64,000 nucleotides of DNA from Bettongia penicillata ogilbyi (Eukaryota > Chordata > Mammalia > Diprotodontia > Potoroidae), in contig JAJHZJ010000496.1 in the NCBI GenBank assembly GCA_023548195.1, positions 6,394,702 to 6,458,701 of the forward strand. Reading direction: 5' to 3'. Position numbers and translations under genes: made by a program. Below are positions 1 through 10,758 of this stretch, piece after piece; positions within the stretch are counted from its first letter, which is position 1; every line of letters begins with the position of its first letter. The notes under the pieces are model-generated. The model saw only the letters and a program-made list of their open reading frames with translations, had not been told where the DNA came from and searched no databases.

Positions 1-789
1 TGTTTGCCCAAGAACTGGCAGAGCAAGAACAAAAGCTAATTTCAAGTGGATTGGCCAGTTGGTGATGAATTCCTTATCCATGGGTTTTGTTCAAAATCAA
101 AAATGGCTCCCAGATTTATGTCATCCCATTCCATTTGCTCAGGGGCAGTAGTAGAGGGGCAGAAAAGGTTATCACAGATGCTCATAATGATGTCATTCAT
201 AGGTGATCTAATTTAACTTCTAGTTTTTTTAATATGAGATCCTTGTCTAATGACCAAAGGGCTGAAGGGAGCCATCTCCTTATGGACATTCTTGCTAGAA
301 ATGAAAACAGAAGACATTTTAAAATTGAAACAGTCTTCTTTTTAATATTATATAACATAGGATACTACAATTTCCAAAGAAATAAATTTGCATGTTACAA
401 AGGCAACATAAAGACGTGTTCTGAGTGTGAGTAGGCAGTAGTATGTCTCCAGTGATGAATTGTACAAGAGGGTAGGCAGAAAGGATCACATTAGAAATAA
501 AAGAAGGCATAATGGTTATTTAGCCAGAGAAAAGGATCACTAAAGAAGAGTCAGCCTCCATTTTTTATTGACATTCATGCAATGCCATAATCTGTAAAGC
601 ACTACTCTAGCATGCAAGTTCTCCATAAAATAGTTTTTTTGGCAAGCGTACATCTTGCATTCAAATAACATGACCAGTCCATCAGAGTTGTGCTCTCTGA
701 AGCATAGTTTAAATGCTTGGCAGTTCAGCTCGAGCAAGAGCTTCAGTGTCTGGTAACTTATCCTGTCAGGTAATCCTCAGAATCTTCCT
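1..789. other. No gene or recognised repeat
   Basis: AT-rich sequence. The short ORFs here have no protein-like features and I recognise no repeat family. Confidence 0.5.
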
Positions 790-1171
790 AAGAACTCGCA
801 TGGGGCAGGCGATCACGTGGTGGCCAGAAGAAGCGATGCAAGGACACTCTCAAGGTCTCTCTCAAGAACATTGGATTTGACTGTGCAACATGGGAGGCAC
901 TGGCACAGGACCGCTCAGCATGGTGTGCCCACATCAGAAAGGGTTCTGTGCTCTGTGAACAAATCAGAATTGAGACAGCATAAAGCAAACACAGGATGCA
1001 CAAATTTGGGATATCCACCCCAAATATTCACACGGACTATCTCTGCCCAATCTGTGGTAGAGCATTCCAAGCCCATATTGGTCTGATCAGTCACAGTCAG
1101 ACACACTGAAATTTCTCTTTGTCATGGTGATGTCATTTTACTCCTCTTCGAAGACGAAGGACAACAACCAA
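790..1171 (+). mobile_element. RTE-like LINE, 5'-truncated 3' end
   Basis: This holds the last part of a non-LTR retrotransposon polyprotein (822-1109) and a short 3' UTR. The UTR ends in cgaagacgaaggacaacaac, close to the 3' tail of the type B SINEs at 19008-19320, 49966-50172 and 56417-56737. It is therefore a candidate relative of the LINE that mobilised them. Assignment to the RTE clade is from memory of similar vertebrate proteins. Confidence 0.7.
822..1109 (+). pseudogene. C-terminal remnant of LINE reverse-transcriptase polyprotein with C2H2 motif
   Basis: One frame runs 96 codons to a TGA at 1107, interrupted only by TAA at 981. The first part carries KRCKDTLKVSLKNIGFD and WEALAQDRSAW, typical of the region after the RT domain in LINE polyproteins. 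The end reads CPICGRAFQAHIGLISHSQTH-like, a C2H2 finger (C-x2-C, H-x3-H with the second ligand pair near the terminus). Such a terminal finger is common in some LINE ORF2 proteins. The endonuclease and RT domains are missing, so this is a dead 5'-truncated copy. Confidence 0.7.
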
Positions 1172-1377
1172 CTCTGGCATGCAGGATGTTTCCCCCTTTC
1201 CCCCCCGCAGTGGTGGATGTATCAGAGGATATAGTCAGGTCAAACAGGATGAGAAAGCATTGTTGGATCATAATTAGTACACCCGTAGAAGGAACAACCA
1301 CGGTCACAGAATCATAGATATATCTAAATATCACAGACACTGTGTTAAGTTCCATGACAACTCAAAAATGATTGGCC

Positions 1378-1470
1378 TAATAATAGCTAACATTTGTAGA
1401 GTGCTTAAAAGTTTGCAATGTGCTTTACATATATTATCCGTTGATCTAAAAACAACCCTGTGAAGTTGGG
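1378..1470 (-). mobile_element. THER1/MIR SINE, 3' fragment
   Basis: Reads taatagctaacatttgtaga and then a degenerate tttacatatattatc and acaaccctgtgaa. This is the reverse complement of the THER1/MIR 3' half. Confidence 0.75.
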
Positions 1471-1564
1471 AGAACAAAGTAGATGAAAAATGTCTGTCAA
1501 ACAAATTAAGGGATGCAGTTAAATATCATGGACTTAAGGAAAACAGTCCAGAATCGAAGAGGAG

Positions 1565-1628
1565 GAGGATGGGATTGACCTATATGACCCCTAAAGGCCC
1601 TTCTAGCTCAACAGTTATGATCCTAACA
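1565..1628 (+). mobile_element. MIR3/L3-type 3' tail fragment
   Basis: The sequence cccctaaaggcccttctagc followed by gttatgatcct is the 'taaggtcccttccagctct' tail shared by L3 LINEs and MIR3-type SINEs. Confidence 0.55.
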
Positions 1629-1800
1629 ATCAATCAATCAAAGTTCTTATTCAAAGTCATCTCTGTGTCAAGAGCTGTGCTAGGTCCTAGGAACACAAAG
1701 ACAAAAATGAGACATTTTCTTCCCTGAAAGAGGTTACAATCTATCAGGGAAGACAGCATATGTGTATAGTTACACATACAAGGGATATTAGGCAATTTGT
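1629..1800 (-). mobile_element. L2 LINE, 3' end
   Basis: Starts with (AATC)n and a degenerate 'aagcacctactatgtgccaggcac' block, followed by ttacaatctatcagggaaga. This is the reverse complement of the L2 3' end. Confidence 0.6.
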
Positions 1801-1814
1801 AATGTGTTTGATGT

Positions 1815-2300
1815 TCAACTATTCCTTCCACCCAAATCTTAACTTGTGGTTCCAACAAGCTGCAGCACATGCAGAGACCATACCCATCAAACCATCTCGG
1901 CAGACAGGCTAAATCAGGTTGATGGTAACCAACAGACCTCAACCCCATCAGTGAGTTGGGGGGATTTCTACTCCAAGCAAGTGAAGACTTCCTCCAGTCT
2001 AATGGGTAGATGAGAACAGTTTGTCCAAAGGCCATGAATATGGCTAATGCAGGTCCTGTGGAGAGCTTAGAGCTTGGTCAGCCATCAAAGACACCAAGGC
2101 CATCCAGTGCTTCCTGGAGCAACAGCAGCTTTCTTGACTTCTGTCTTGCCACCAGACTTTGATGACTCTAGAAAAGAAAATGAGGCTGTTGACTTTGTGC
2201 AGTTTTGCCTCACTTGAATTCAATTCCTGGACCAATCAATACATCACTTGATGTCACTGGATCTCTGAAATGAAGGACGACAAGTTGATCTGTATTTCTG
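1815..2300 (+). mobile_element. RTE-like LINE 3' UTR or related SINE tail
   Basis: The last 200 bases (gactttgtgcagttttgcc, gatgtcactggatctctgaa, atgaaggacgacaag) match the type B SINE tail in order. The upstream part (ggtaaccaacagacctcaac and following) looks like the longer 3' UTR of the same RTE family, as I remember it from marsupial repeats. Confidence 0.6.
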
Positions 2301-2521
2301 ACAGCAGTTCTGACAACAGAAATCTACATTTCAACAGTTGATCTATGTATGTAGATATTTTCTTGGAAGACAATGAATATAAGATCCTTTAGGCCCAGAC
2401 TTGTATGGGGAGCTTCATGTGAAGCAGTTCCCTCTGCCAATATGGGCTTTAATTGTGTATTATGTGTTTGGATACCTATATTTCCATCTACATATCTATA
2501 TCTATAAGAGATGGTATGGCT

Positions 2522-2713
2522 GTGAGGATAGAGAGCTGACCTTAAGACCAGAGACTTTTATTTTAATCCTGCCTCTGAATGTGTAATCCTGGACAAATTT
2601 CTTAGCCTCTCAGTGTTCTAGGTAACTCCCTAGAACTTTAATTTCCAGAGAAGCTGCTGAAGTGGCTTTACCCAATAGTTCTCTGTAAGCGATGAAACCA
2701 CAGGTCTCCCCAA
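2522..2713 (+). mobile_element. Marsupial MIR-like SINE (type E tail)
   Basis: Contains gagagctgacctt, a tRNA-like body, cttagcctctcagtgttcta, aactccctagaactttaatt and gatgaaaccacaggtct. The same order appears in reverse at 48925-49118 and in part at 32128-32265. Confidence 0.65.
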
Positions 2714-3150
2714 ACATTATCCTTTTCCTTATCCATTTTTATGATGGATCTATTTCGGACATTCTGCATTGGAGAGCTTGTGGATTTATATATAGCTTTG
2801 GGAAGTATGTGTACCACTTTTAATAATGCCAAGGGGTGCTTTCCTCCAAAACCTACCATGTTAACATTATGACTCTCATAAAAGTGTCACACTGAAAGTC
2901 AGAGAATGCCTTGATCTCCAACAAATTAGCAACCCTTTATCAACTATGGCAACCACTATCAATGTAAATGGAGGATCCTCCAGGATGACAAAATAGATAA
3001 TCAAATATTGCATCTCTCCAGTGTTCAGTCTTGTTATGCAGAGAGCAATAGAACAGTGCATGTCATAACATACTGAAGCATATGGTCAATGATAGATTAG
3101 GCACGTACCAGAAATATCCTAGAAAAGACCAGCAACAATTCAATGAGGTA
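2714..3150. other. No gene or recognised repeat
   Basis: Unremarkable AT-rich sequence with no recognisable family. Confidence 0.45.
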
Positions 3151-3208
3151 ATATGTGTGTATATATATTATGTGTGTATGTGTATATGTATATATATAGA
3201 TATATACA
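3151..3208. repeat. (TA)n/(TG)n microsatellite
   Basis: Interrupted alternating TA and TG dinucleotides. Confidence 0.9.
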
Positions 3209-3280
3209 GTCCTAAAAGTCTCAGTGCAGCTTGAAACCCTGGATGTCAAGTACTGTGAACATTAAAGCTCTACATAAATC

Positions 3281-3527
3281 AGCAGCTAAGCAATAAAGTG
3301 TGTAAACCACTAGACTTGGAGTCAAGAAGACCTGCATTTGAATCTTGCCTCAATTTTTTCCCGTTCTATGACCTTGAATAAATCACTTACCCTCTTGCAG
3401 CCTCAGTTTCCCCATCTGGAAAATTAAGATAATAATAGCACCTACCTCACAGGGTTGTTATGAGGATCCAGTGAAATAACATAGACAAAGTATTGTATAA
3501 ATACTAGCTATTGTCATCATCATCATA
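3281..3527 (+). mobile_element. THER1/MIR SINE, near full length
   Basis: Ordered landmarks: agcagctaag head, ttggagtcaagaagacctgc, aatcacttaccctcttgcag, cctcagtttccccatctgga, ataatagcacctacctcaca, gggttgttatgaggatccag, tactagctattgtcatc end. Confidence 0.9.
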
Positions 3528-4310
3528 AGTGATAAGTTGTTATGTTTATAACACACATGTGACCAGGAAATGAAAAAGTTTTCAAGGAGAGGACAGTCTC
3601 CATATTGCACTGGTATCTATAAAATATTAAAAACCCCTGAGAATGGCCTGCAGCATACTGGGTTGTTTCCCCTATGGAGAACTTAGAAACAGCCTAAGAA
3701 GGGGGCGAGTAGTTTGCTTTTCGTCAATGGAGAAATCTCAGTGATATCTGTGAGGTTATGAATCCAATGAATAATTGAAACAAATCTCCACTCTTAGAGC
3801 CTTAGCTGCCTTTATTTTACTTACTTTTACTTTTAATATTCTAGGATAACAATTAACTTCTAAGGTCTCTAGCTTTAGAAAAATGTTGGCTCATCGTCTC
3901 GTTGTTAATACTGCCTGACATGATATGCCATCGATAAAGAACGAGAATAAATAAACGTGGATTTCCTGGGTTTTGTGGGATTTTAGAAGCAGTGAGAGAA
4001 AGAGCAATGACTTTATTTTACTTTTAAATGTCCATTATGTCCTTAGCTGGAGCTTTGCTCACTTCCCAGATGCGTTACAATGGTTCATGTGGGGTTAGTC
4101 ATTTTAAAATAGGAAAGCCATCCTGAAGTCCTCAAGGAAAAGAAGTTCTATAAATGAACGTAATCATTATTATAATTTTCTCATCTGTAAAACATGGAGA
4201 GAAAATACCTATTCGCTTCCCAGGGGTATTGTTGGGATTAATTAATGTTTACAAACTCTCCATACAAGAAAAAAAATACCCTCTGTGATTTACATTTCCT
4301 CACCTCTCGT
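3528..4310. other. No gene; unrecognised sequence
   Basis: AT-rich, with no clear repeat apart from a short MIR-like stretch near 4165-4215 (attataattttctcatctgt). Confidence 0.4.
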
Positions 4311-4455
4311 GGTAATACAGTGGGAAAAAGTACCAGATTCAGAGTCAGAGGACCTTGCCGAGGTTGACCTTGAGCAAGTCACATCTCTTATCTGGGTTTC
4401 AACTTTGTCATTCGTAAAGAGCTCCTAAGGTCCCTTCCTACTCACGACACATGAT
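4311..4455 (+). mobile_element. MIR3-type SINE
   Basis: agattcagagtcagaggacc, gaccttgagcaagtcacatc and the tail cctaaggtcccttcctactc are in order. Confidence 0.75.
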
Positions 4456-4557
4456 TCTGAGAATGTTGTAATATATTAATAATTCTCAGAATACTCTGTT
4501 CCTTTCTCCGCTATGGTTTCTCCTCTAGGTCTTGGAATCCACGAAGTTTTGTGCTTG

Positions 4558-4732
4558 AGACAGCAAATGATATAAGACAGAATTGGCCTTGGAGTCAAGA
4601 AGTTTAAGTGCTGCCTCAGACAGTTTCTGACCAAGTCACTTCCACTTCTCAGCCTCAGTTATCTCACCTGTAAAATGGGGATAATAACTACTTCATAGAA
4701 TTATTATGAGGATCAAATGAGAATATATACAT
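4558..4732 (+). mobile_element. THER1/MIR SINE
   Basis: ttggccttggagtcaagaag, cagcctcagttatctcacct, gtaaaatggggataataact and attatgaggatcaaatgaga are in order. Confidence 0.85.
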
Positions 4733-4823
4733 GTATATTTACACGTATGTTTGGAATAGATAGCAAATAGGAATATATGTTTCATGTAATAATATATGTT
4801 TTCTCATTTGATCCTCATAATTC
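4699..4823. repeat. Inverted repeat formed by a duplicated MIR segment
   Basis: attatgaggatcaaatgaga at about 4704-4722 reappears as its reverse complement at 4801-4820 across an AT-rich loop of about 75 bases. The left arm carries three extra bases (tta). Confidence 0.85.
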
Positions 4824-4925
4824 CATATATAGTATATATATAGATGTGTGTACACACATGTACATATATACACACATAGATATGAATATATATTATATAA
4901 TTTATATATTTATATATCCCAATAT
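4824..4925. repeat. AT-rich (TA/TG/CA)n low-complexity tract
   Basis: Alternating purine-pyrimidine tract following the inverted repeat. Confidence 0.85.
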
Positions 4926-5398
4926 ATAAAATCTCCTTTACAAACTTTAAAGTTCTATAAACATGTTAGGTATTATAATTACTATTATTTATTATTATTT
5001 CTGCAATGTAGAGAAAGTTAACAAAGACCTTATTTTTCTTTTCTGTCTTTCCAAGGGGAGCTAAATTCTCTGTCTTTGCCAATGTTCTCCTTCCATTTGT
5101 GTTTATAGTTTAGAAGACCGAACTTTTGCTTTATCATTCAAATGTGAGTTTGCTAGCGCCTGAGTGTTTTCCATTTTGCTTCCAGGCAGGAAAGAATTTG
5201 CGTGAGCTTACATTTTCTTTGCTCCCTTCTTTGCTGGCCACAGGTGGTTTTACATGGCTATGCACCAATAAACCCATCCAATATTCCAATAGAAGAGCCT
5301 GGAGTCAGAGACTAAGACAACCAGGGTGTGCTACGTGGCTTCCATCTCTGTTTGTTTTGCTTGATATTATTTGGAGTCTTGGAAATTAGAATGTAGTC

Positions 5399-5518
5399 CT
5401 TATGGTGGCTGATAGATTCACCAATGCCCATTCCAGTACTATACCTTGAATAAACATGGCTCTTATGGTGCCTGATATCAATGCCCATTCCAGTACTAAA
5501 CCTTGAATAAACATGGCT
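5399..5518. repeat. Two-copy tandem duplication (63 and 57 bases)
   Basis: Unit 1 (5399-5461) and unit 2 (5462-5518) both begin cttatggtg and end ccttgaataaacatggct. Unit 1 has six additional bases near gatagattcaccaatg. Confidence 0.95.
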
Positions 5519-5519
5519 C

Positions 5520-5898
5520 TTCCTGGTTCGATGTTACCTCTTCATTACCGGCTTGCTACTCTCCCTGAATTACAGCAAGGACTTCTCAGTTGTTAATTAA
5601 TTCTTTTTTACTCTCTCTCTCTCTATTTCTAATTTTTAGTGATTGTGTAATAGCTCTGGGATAGCTGTACTGTCTTCATTCTAACTTCTAGATACCTATC
5701 TGGTGTCTGAGACCCAAGGCAAAGTCAGAGACTCAGTTTAAAAGAGTACCATCTCCAGACTTTGCCCACTTCCTTACTTGTCCCAGAATAGTTTAGAGAA
5801 AACTGACTCTTTGGTATTTTATTTAATGAGGACAGATAAATTGGTTTTATGGCTTCTACCCATTCCCTCATGATCATGTTCCTGTCTTGTGACATTAG
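5520..5898. other. No gene or recognised repeat
   Basis: Contains a short (CT)n tract near 5612-5625 and nothing else recognisable. Confidence 0.45.
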
Positions 5899-6316
5899 AT
5901 AAAATGTTCAACTTGGATTCAGGGAGACCTCAGTTCAAATCTCACTCTTGAAACCTAATGTGATGGTGGGCAGGTCATTTAACTTTGCTGGGCCTCAGTT
6001 TTCTCTTGTATACAATGGGAATCACAGGGTCATAAATCCAGAATTGGAAGGCACTTTACAAGCAATCTAATCCAGTCCCCTCACCGTACAAAGAAGGAAG
6101 CTGAAACCCAGAGACTTGCCAAAGACCCCAGAGATAACAAAGGCAGATCACACACATCTAAGGCAGATTTTGAACACAAGTCCTTTGATACTAGATGCAT
6201 CTAGGGTTGTTTTTCACATTGTACCATACTTCCTCATAAGGTTGCTTTGAACATCAAATGAGATGACTCATATAAAGTTCTCTGCTATATTTAAAGCATT
6301 ATAAATATTTGTTATA
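5899..6316 (+). mobile_element. THER1/MIR SINE, split by a later insertion
   Basis: The 5' part (5899-6026) has gattcagggagacctcagtt, aggtcatttaactttgctgg and gcctcagttttctcttgtat. The 3' part (about 6228-6316) resumes with cctcataaggttgctttgaa and catcaaatgagatgactcat. The gap holds another SINE on the other strand. Confidence 0.8.
6027..6227 (-). mobile_element. MIR3-type SINE inserted in THER1
   Basis: cataaatccagaattggaag, caatctaatccagtcccctc, aggaagctgaaacccagaga and gacttgcc are the reverse complement of a MIR3-type SINE. It lies inside the THER1 above, so it is the younger of the two. Confidence 0.7.
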
Positions 6317-6475
6317 AATGCATTATAAATGTATTATGAATCTAAAACATTAAGTATTGTTGAGGATTATAGACAACAGATTTCAGGTTAGGCAAAGTCA
6401 GGTGTGATGGTAAGGAAATAATTAATTACCAGATTATGAACCCTCTTCTTCTTAGGAAAATCCCTAAATAAGAAA

Positions 6476-6728
6476 GTTTTTTGTTTACCTCTAGCCTGCA
6501 TTTGGAGTCCTAAAATTTCTATTCATTGCTCCTAGGTCTGGAGTTTAGAGATAAACTGAACCAGTCTTTTCTCCCTTATCACAGTCCCATCATATACTTG
6601 AAGATAATCTACCTTTTCCTGCCCCACCCCACCCTACGTATCCATATCTCCTGCAGGCTAAAATTTCTCAGTTCCTTCAATCAGTCCTCAAATGTCATGA
6701 TCCTAAAGGTCTTCACAACCCTGGTCTT
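6476..6728 (-). mobile_element. L3/CR1 LINE fragment
   Basis: attcattgctcctaggtctg, catatacttgaagataatct, aaatttctcagttccttcaa and tcagtcctcaaatgtcatg follow the order of the antisense CR1/L3 3' region ('cccattgctcctagttctg', 'ttccttcaaccgatcctcat'). Confidence 0.75.
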
Positions 6729-7500
6729 GTTCTGCTGTGTTGTATAATGAAATAATGATTGATGATGAAAATGAAGCATGCCTACAAATCCTTTTCCTTG
6801 ACCCACAAAGTTAAAATGATCAAAATAGCTACTCCAAATCCTAATCAAATAAATATGGGGAGTTTGAGGTAAAGTCAAAACATTTGAATAACCAAGCATT
6901 TTGATGATCCAATTGTGAACTGAAAAAATTCATTATGTTCCAAAGGAAAACAGTGAAATTTGGATTTGGGGAAGCTAATGAATGCAACTGATTAGGTTTT
7001 AAACCTTAACAATGCCCATAGTATAAGGGGGATGATCCAAAGATAGTATCCTTCAGTGGTTAGAAAAGTATTTTCAAAATTTAAGGTTGCTGTATTATTT
7101 GTTTTTCTATGTTTGGGTGGAATGGAAGTTTTCTAAATTGAGAAAGTATTTCATAAGTTTAGGAGAACCCTTAAAATGTAATAGAAAGATAATGCCTGAG
7201 GCTATATAAACATATCACATTTTTATTTACATTTCTAAACGTCCCAAAGCTAAATTATTGGATTTCTTCCTCGTCCTGACAGGTACTTCCTGAAAAGTAA
7301 TATAATATTCCTTTTACAGTGCATTAGTTGAAAACTGCAAGAACAAGGATAGAATATGCCTGAATGAAACAGCAGTCTATGAGAGATGCCCTTTGCTGTC
7401 TTGGTCTCAAGGTATGTAAAGTAACATTTTATATATTGACATTAAACAATGAATGGGAATGTACACAGAGACATCCATCCCTACAGATTAGTACATAGCT
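6729..7500. other. No gene or recognised repeat
   Basis: AT-rich sequence with only chance ORFs. Confidence 0.45.
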
Positions 7501-7560
7501 GACTATATGTGTGTATGTGTGTATATATGTGTGTGTATGTATATGTATATATATGTTTTA
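7501..7560. repeat. (TG/TA)n microsatellite
   Basis: Alternating tgtgtgta and tatatatg units. Confidence 0.9.
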
Positions 7561-7717
7561 CAATATATAATGTCAATGAATTAACAATATATAATATAAA
7601 TATCTTTGAATTCGTGTGTCACTAGATTGGATCATTTAATGACAGAACCATGTCATCTTTGCTGGTGTCAAAAAAAATATTGACCTATATACGAAATTAT
7701 TAATGGCAGCATGGCTG

Positions 7718-7757
7718 AATGTGTGTGTGTGTGTGTGTATGTGTGTGCATGTGTGTT
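7718..7757. repeat. (TG)n microsatellite
   Basis: Mostly pure GT dinucleotides, with interruptions at tatg and gcatg. Confidence 0.9.
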
Positions 7758-7914
7758 AGAAACTGATATATTGCCAGTGATCCTTTTCACAATGAACATC
7801 CATGCAAATAAGAACTATCCTTTCATGTCAGTAATCTATTAAAATATTTTCCCATTTTAGAAATATTTCCTTTTTGCCATATTATATTTTAATCCCTTAA
7901 AAATATATATTCTA

Positions 7915-8560
7915 TGATATACTTCACCCTGGCAACTCCATTAAACCCTCCCTTATAACAAAAGGAAACAGTTAAGTAAAACTCTCAACAAATCAGACAA
8001 GTCTGGTAGTAGGCGATAATTTGGGGCCATAGTCCCTCATCCCTTTAAAAGAGGAAGGATATATGTTACATCTGTTGTTCCCTAGGATCAAGGTCATTCG
8101 CTGCGATTTATCAGAGTTTGACTGCCTCTTAGTGTTATTTTCATTCCCATTATTACAGTATTTATGCCTGTTGTTTTCCTAGTTCATCATATTTCATTCT
8201 GTATGAGTTCATATGAGATTTCCCATGTTCTCCTTAATCCTTCATTTTCATTGTTTCTTATAGTTCATAGTAGCTCATTTCTTTTATAGACCATAATTTG
8301 GTCATTCTTCAATTGTAGGAGAACCTACTTTCTTTCCAGATTTTTTTTGCTACCATAAAATGTACTACTATAAATAGATTCTTATAAATGGTTCCTTTCT
8401 GTCATTGGTCTCCTTGGGGTTTGTGTCTGGTCTCGACTAGATGTCTGGGTTGAGAGTTTTGAACAATTTGATGTCTTCTCATGTAATTCTAAAACATTTT
8501 GTTGAACAGTTGGACCAAGTCACAAATCCACCAACAATGTATAAATGTGCCTGTTCAGAG
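7915..8560 (-). mobile_element. L1 LINE 3' region, marsupial type
   Basis: ggccatagtccctcatccct, tagttcatcatatttcattc, tgagttcatatgagatttcc, tttcttatagttcatagtag, catttggtcattcttcaattg-like and ccaccaacaatgtataaatg occur in the order of the antisense marsupial L1 ORF2/3' UTR as I remember it. It is diverged and carries no ORF. Confidence 0.7.
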
Positions 8561-8784
8561 TTCCTCTCAGCCCCCAGGCTGGCATCCCTGACTCCTAGTT
8601 TCAGAGACTAAGAAAGATCTCTTTGATTATTAGATTATCTATTGGTTACTATTCTTACCTAGTATCTTATAAGAGGGCTTATAGCTATACAGTCTAACTC
8701 TGGAAGGTCTTTTGGAGTTTTCAACATTTTCTGTTGTTTTTAATATTAACCATAATTATTAGCATTCATATAGTAGGTATACTT
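8561..8784. other. No gene or recognised repeat
   Basis: Short unassigned stretch between L1 and L2. Confidence 0.4.
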
Positions 8785-9112
8785 GCTTGAGGTGGCATGT
8801 AAACTGAGCCTTGAATGAAATTAGACATTCTAAGGGGAAGAGATGAAGAGGAGTTACCATCTTAGACATAGAAAACAGCAAGACTGTGCAAAGGCAGTGC
8901 CAAGGGAGCTGGATTTGTATATTCAGGAACAGAAACTAGCCTGATCTACATGGAACATACTGTGATAATGTTAAAGAAGACTGGAGCTGGCTTGTGGAGG
9001 GCTTTGCCATCTTGAGCAATCTGTATTTTATCTTAATGGCAATAGGGAATCACAAACACTTTTTGAGCTAGGGACTGACATGGTGTCTTGGAGAGTTATT
9101 TGCAGTGCTCAG
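8785..9112 (-). mobile_element. L2 LINE fragment
   Basis: gtgcaaaggcagtgccaagg, gcttgtggagggctttgcca, ctgtattttatcttaatggc, gagctagggactgacatgg. These are reverse complements of L2 ORF2-to-3' UTR segments. Confidence 0.7.
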
Positions 9113-10067
9113 TGGGGAACAAATAAGAGAATGGCTGGATCTAGGTCTGTCTTCATGCATTAGGTGACCCAGTACTGTTGCTTATGATGCTAAGGGGCTG
9201 AGTGTCTCTGCTTCTCCTTGTTAGTTCTCTACATATAACATTGATTGCTATTGTAATCAGAGTTTTCTTTGTGCGCTGCCCCACTGAGCCCTCCTCCCCC
9301 ATGCTCCTAATTCAAAAGCCACAGATCCTTAGAAGACTGTTTGTTGGTGGTAAATTCCAGAGGTCTGTGTCTCTGGGCTTGTTTGTGTTGATATCATTTC
9401 CTGTTTCCACTAACTTGATTCAGAGAAATGACCCTTATTTGCAATGATAAATGAAGGATCAGTGAAATCAACCACACTGTGGTGGCAAATTGCATCAGCA
9501 GATTTATGAATCATTAACTGTGAAGTGTTCAACAAGGCGGGCAACCACAGCCAAAGGTAAGATGCTTCAGATTTCCATGAACTGCCTGGAGAAGAGGTGT
9601 TGGCCCGAAGGAAATCAGAAGAGGAGCTTCGGTCCATGACTGCAGAGACATAGGATCACTATGGTAACAAAGCACCAGGTATCAGAAGGAAACGTGTGCT
9701 GTGAGAGAGTAAGAGGGAGATGATGGAAAGTGAGTAGAAAGGGTGAATTAGAAGAGTCACAGAGTAAATAATTGAAAGCAAGAGTAAGATTTCAGTTCCT
9801 CTTCCTTCAGCTAATTCAGAAGTCTCTCACTCATTACAGTCAAATTAAAGGGCAAGAATTAGACTTTGCTGCCAGACTCTCCTGATTTAATCAGATTCTC
9901 CATTTTATCTTTGAAGAAGGTCTAAGGGAAGCAGGGGAAAGCCTGTGTTCTCTTTTTGCACAAAACATGATCAAAGTTCTGAGTAAAAGTTTCATGAATG
10001 GTGGGCATCCATCAGGAAGGAGTTTCTGAACATCTGCCTGATGAACCATAGTCACAGTCATTGTAGC
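9113..10067. other. No gene or recognised repeat
   Basis: No repeat family recognised. 9480-9680 has somewhat higher GC and is a weak candidate for conserved sequence. The ORF at 9410-9637 (-) shows no domain. Confidence 0.35.
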
Positions 10068-10178
10068 TTTCATTCAATAAATTTAACAAATATTTATCAA
10101 GTGCCTATCTCAGTGCTAAGGCTGGAATACAAGAAAAGAAAATGCTTCCTTCCCTCAATGAATTTACATTCTACTGGA
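10068..10178 (-). mobile_element. L2 LINE 3' end
   Basis: ttcattcaataaatttaaca, tatttatcaagtgcctatct and gaatttacattctactggag match the reverse complement of the L2 3' terminus. Confidence 0.75.
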
Positions 10179-10302
10179 GCTGGAGTCTTAGTTCTACTAC
10201 CAAATATGGAACCTTTCTGAGCTACGGTCTCCTCATCTGTAACATGACCAGTGGGATTCCATGGTCATCCCTTCTAGCTCTGGAATCCTGAGATTCTTTC
10301 AC
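10179..10302 (+). mobile_element. MIR3-type SINE
   Basis: ctgagctacggtctcctcat, ctgtaacatgaccagtggga and atcccttctagctctggaat form the MIR3 body and L3-like tail. Confidence 0.7.
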
Positions 10303-10334
10303 TTCATTTAGAGAATATTTGTCTGGTGGAACAT

Positions 10335-10560
10335 AGGAGACCTTTCCCAATTCTAGTGCCTTCTTTCTATTAATCCTTTCTTATTTATCCTATACATAGC
10401 ATGCTTCTATTTATTTGTTTTCTTGTTGTCTCACTTTTTTGATTGTAAGCTCCTTGAGCATAAAGATCATCTTTTACCTCTTTTCTTTTAACTCCCTAGC
10501 ACTTTAAATCCCTTGCATATAGTAGGCACTTAATAAATGTGTACTGAGGAATTAATTAGT
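10335..10560 (+). mobile_element. L2 LINE 3' end
   Basis: gattgtaagctccttgagca, actccctagcactttaaatc and atagtaggcacttaataaat define the L2 3' terminus. Confidence 0.85.
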
Positions 10561-10574
10561 GGTATGGGTGAAAG

Positions 10575-10758
10575 TAATGCAGATGGAAAGAATACTGGAA
10601 TTTCAGTCAAAAGACCTGAGTTTGAATTCTGGTTCTTTTATTAGTGTTATAGTTGGGGGCATATTATTTTAACTTTTTGGTGTCAGGATTCTTGACAAAT
10701 GGAAGAGTTGGACAAGATGAGTTCAAAGGTGAATGGAGCTTTGAGATTCTATGAGTGA
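10575..10758 (+). mobile_element. MIR3-type SINE, degenerate
   Basis: aatactggaatttcagtcaa, aagacctgagtttgaattct, gaagagttggacaagatgag and ttgagattctatgag. Confidence 0.6.
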
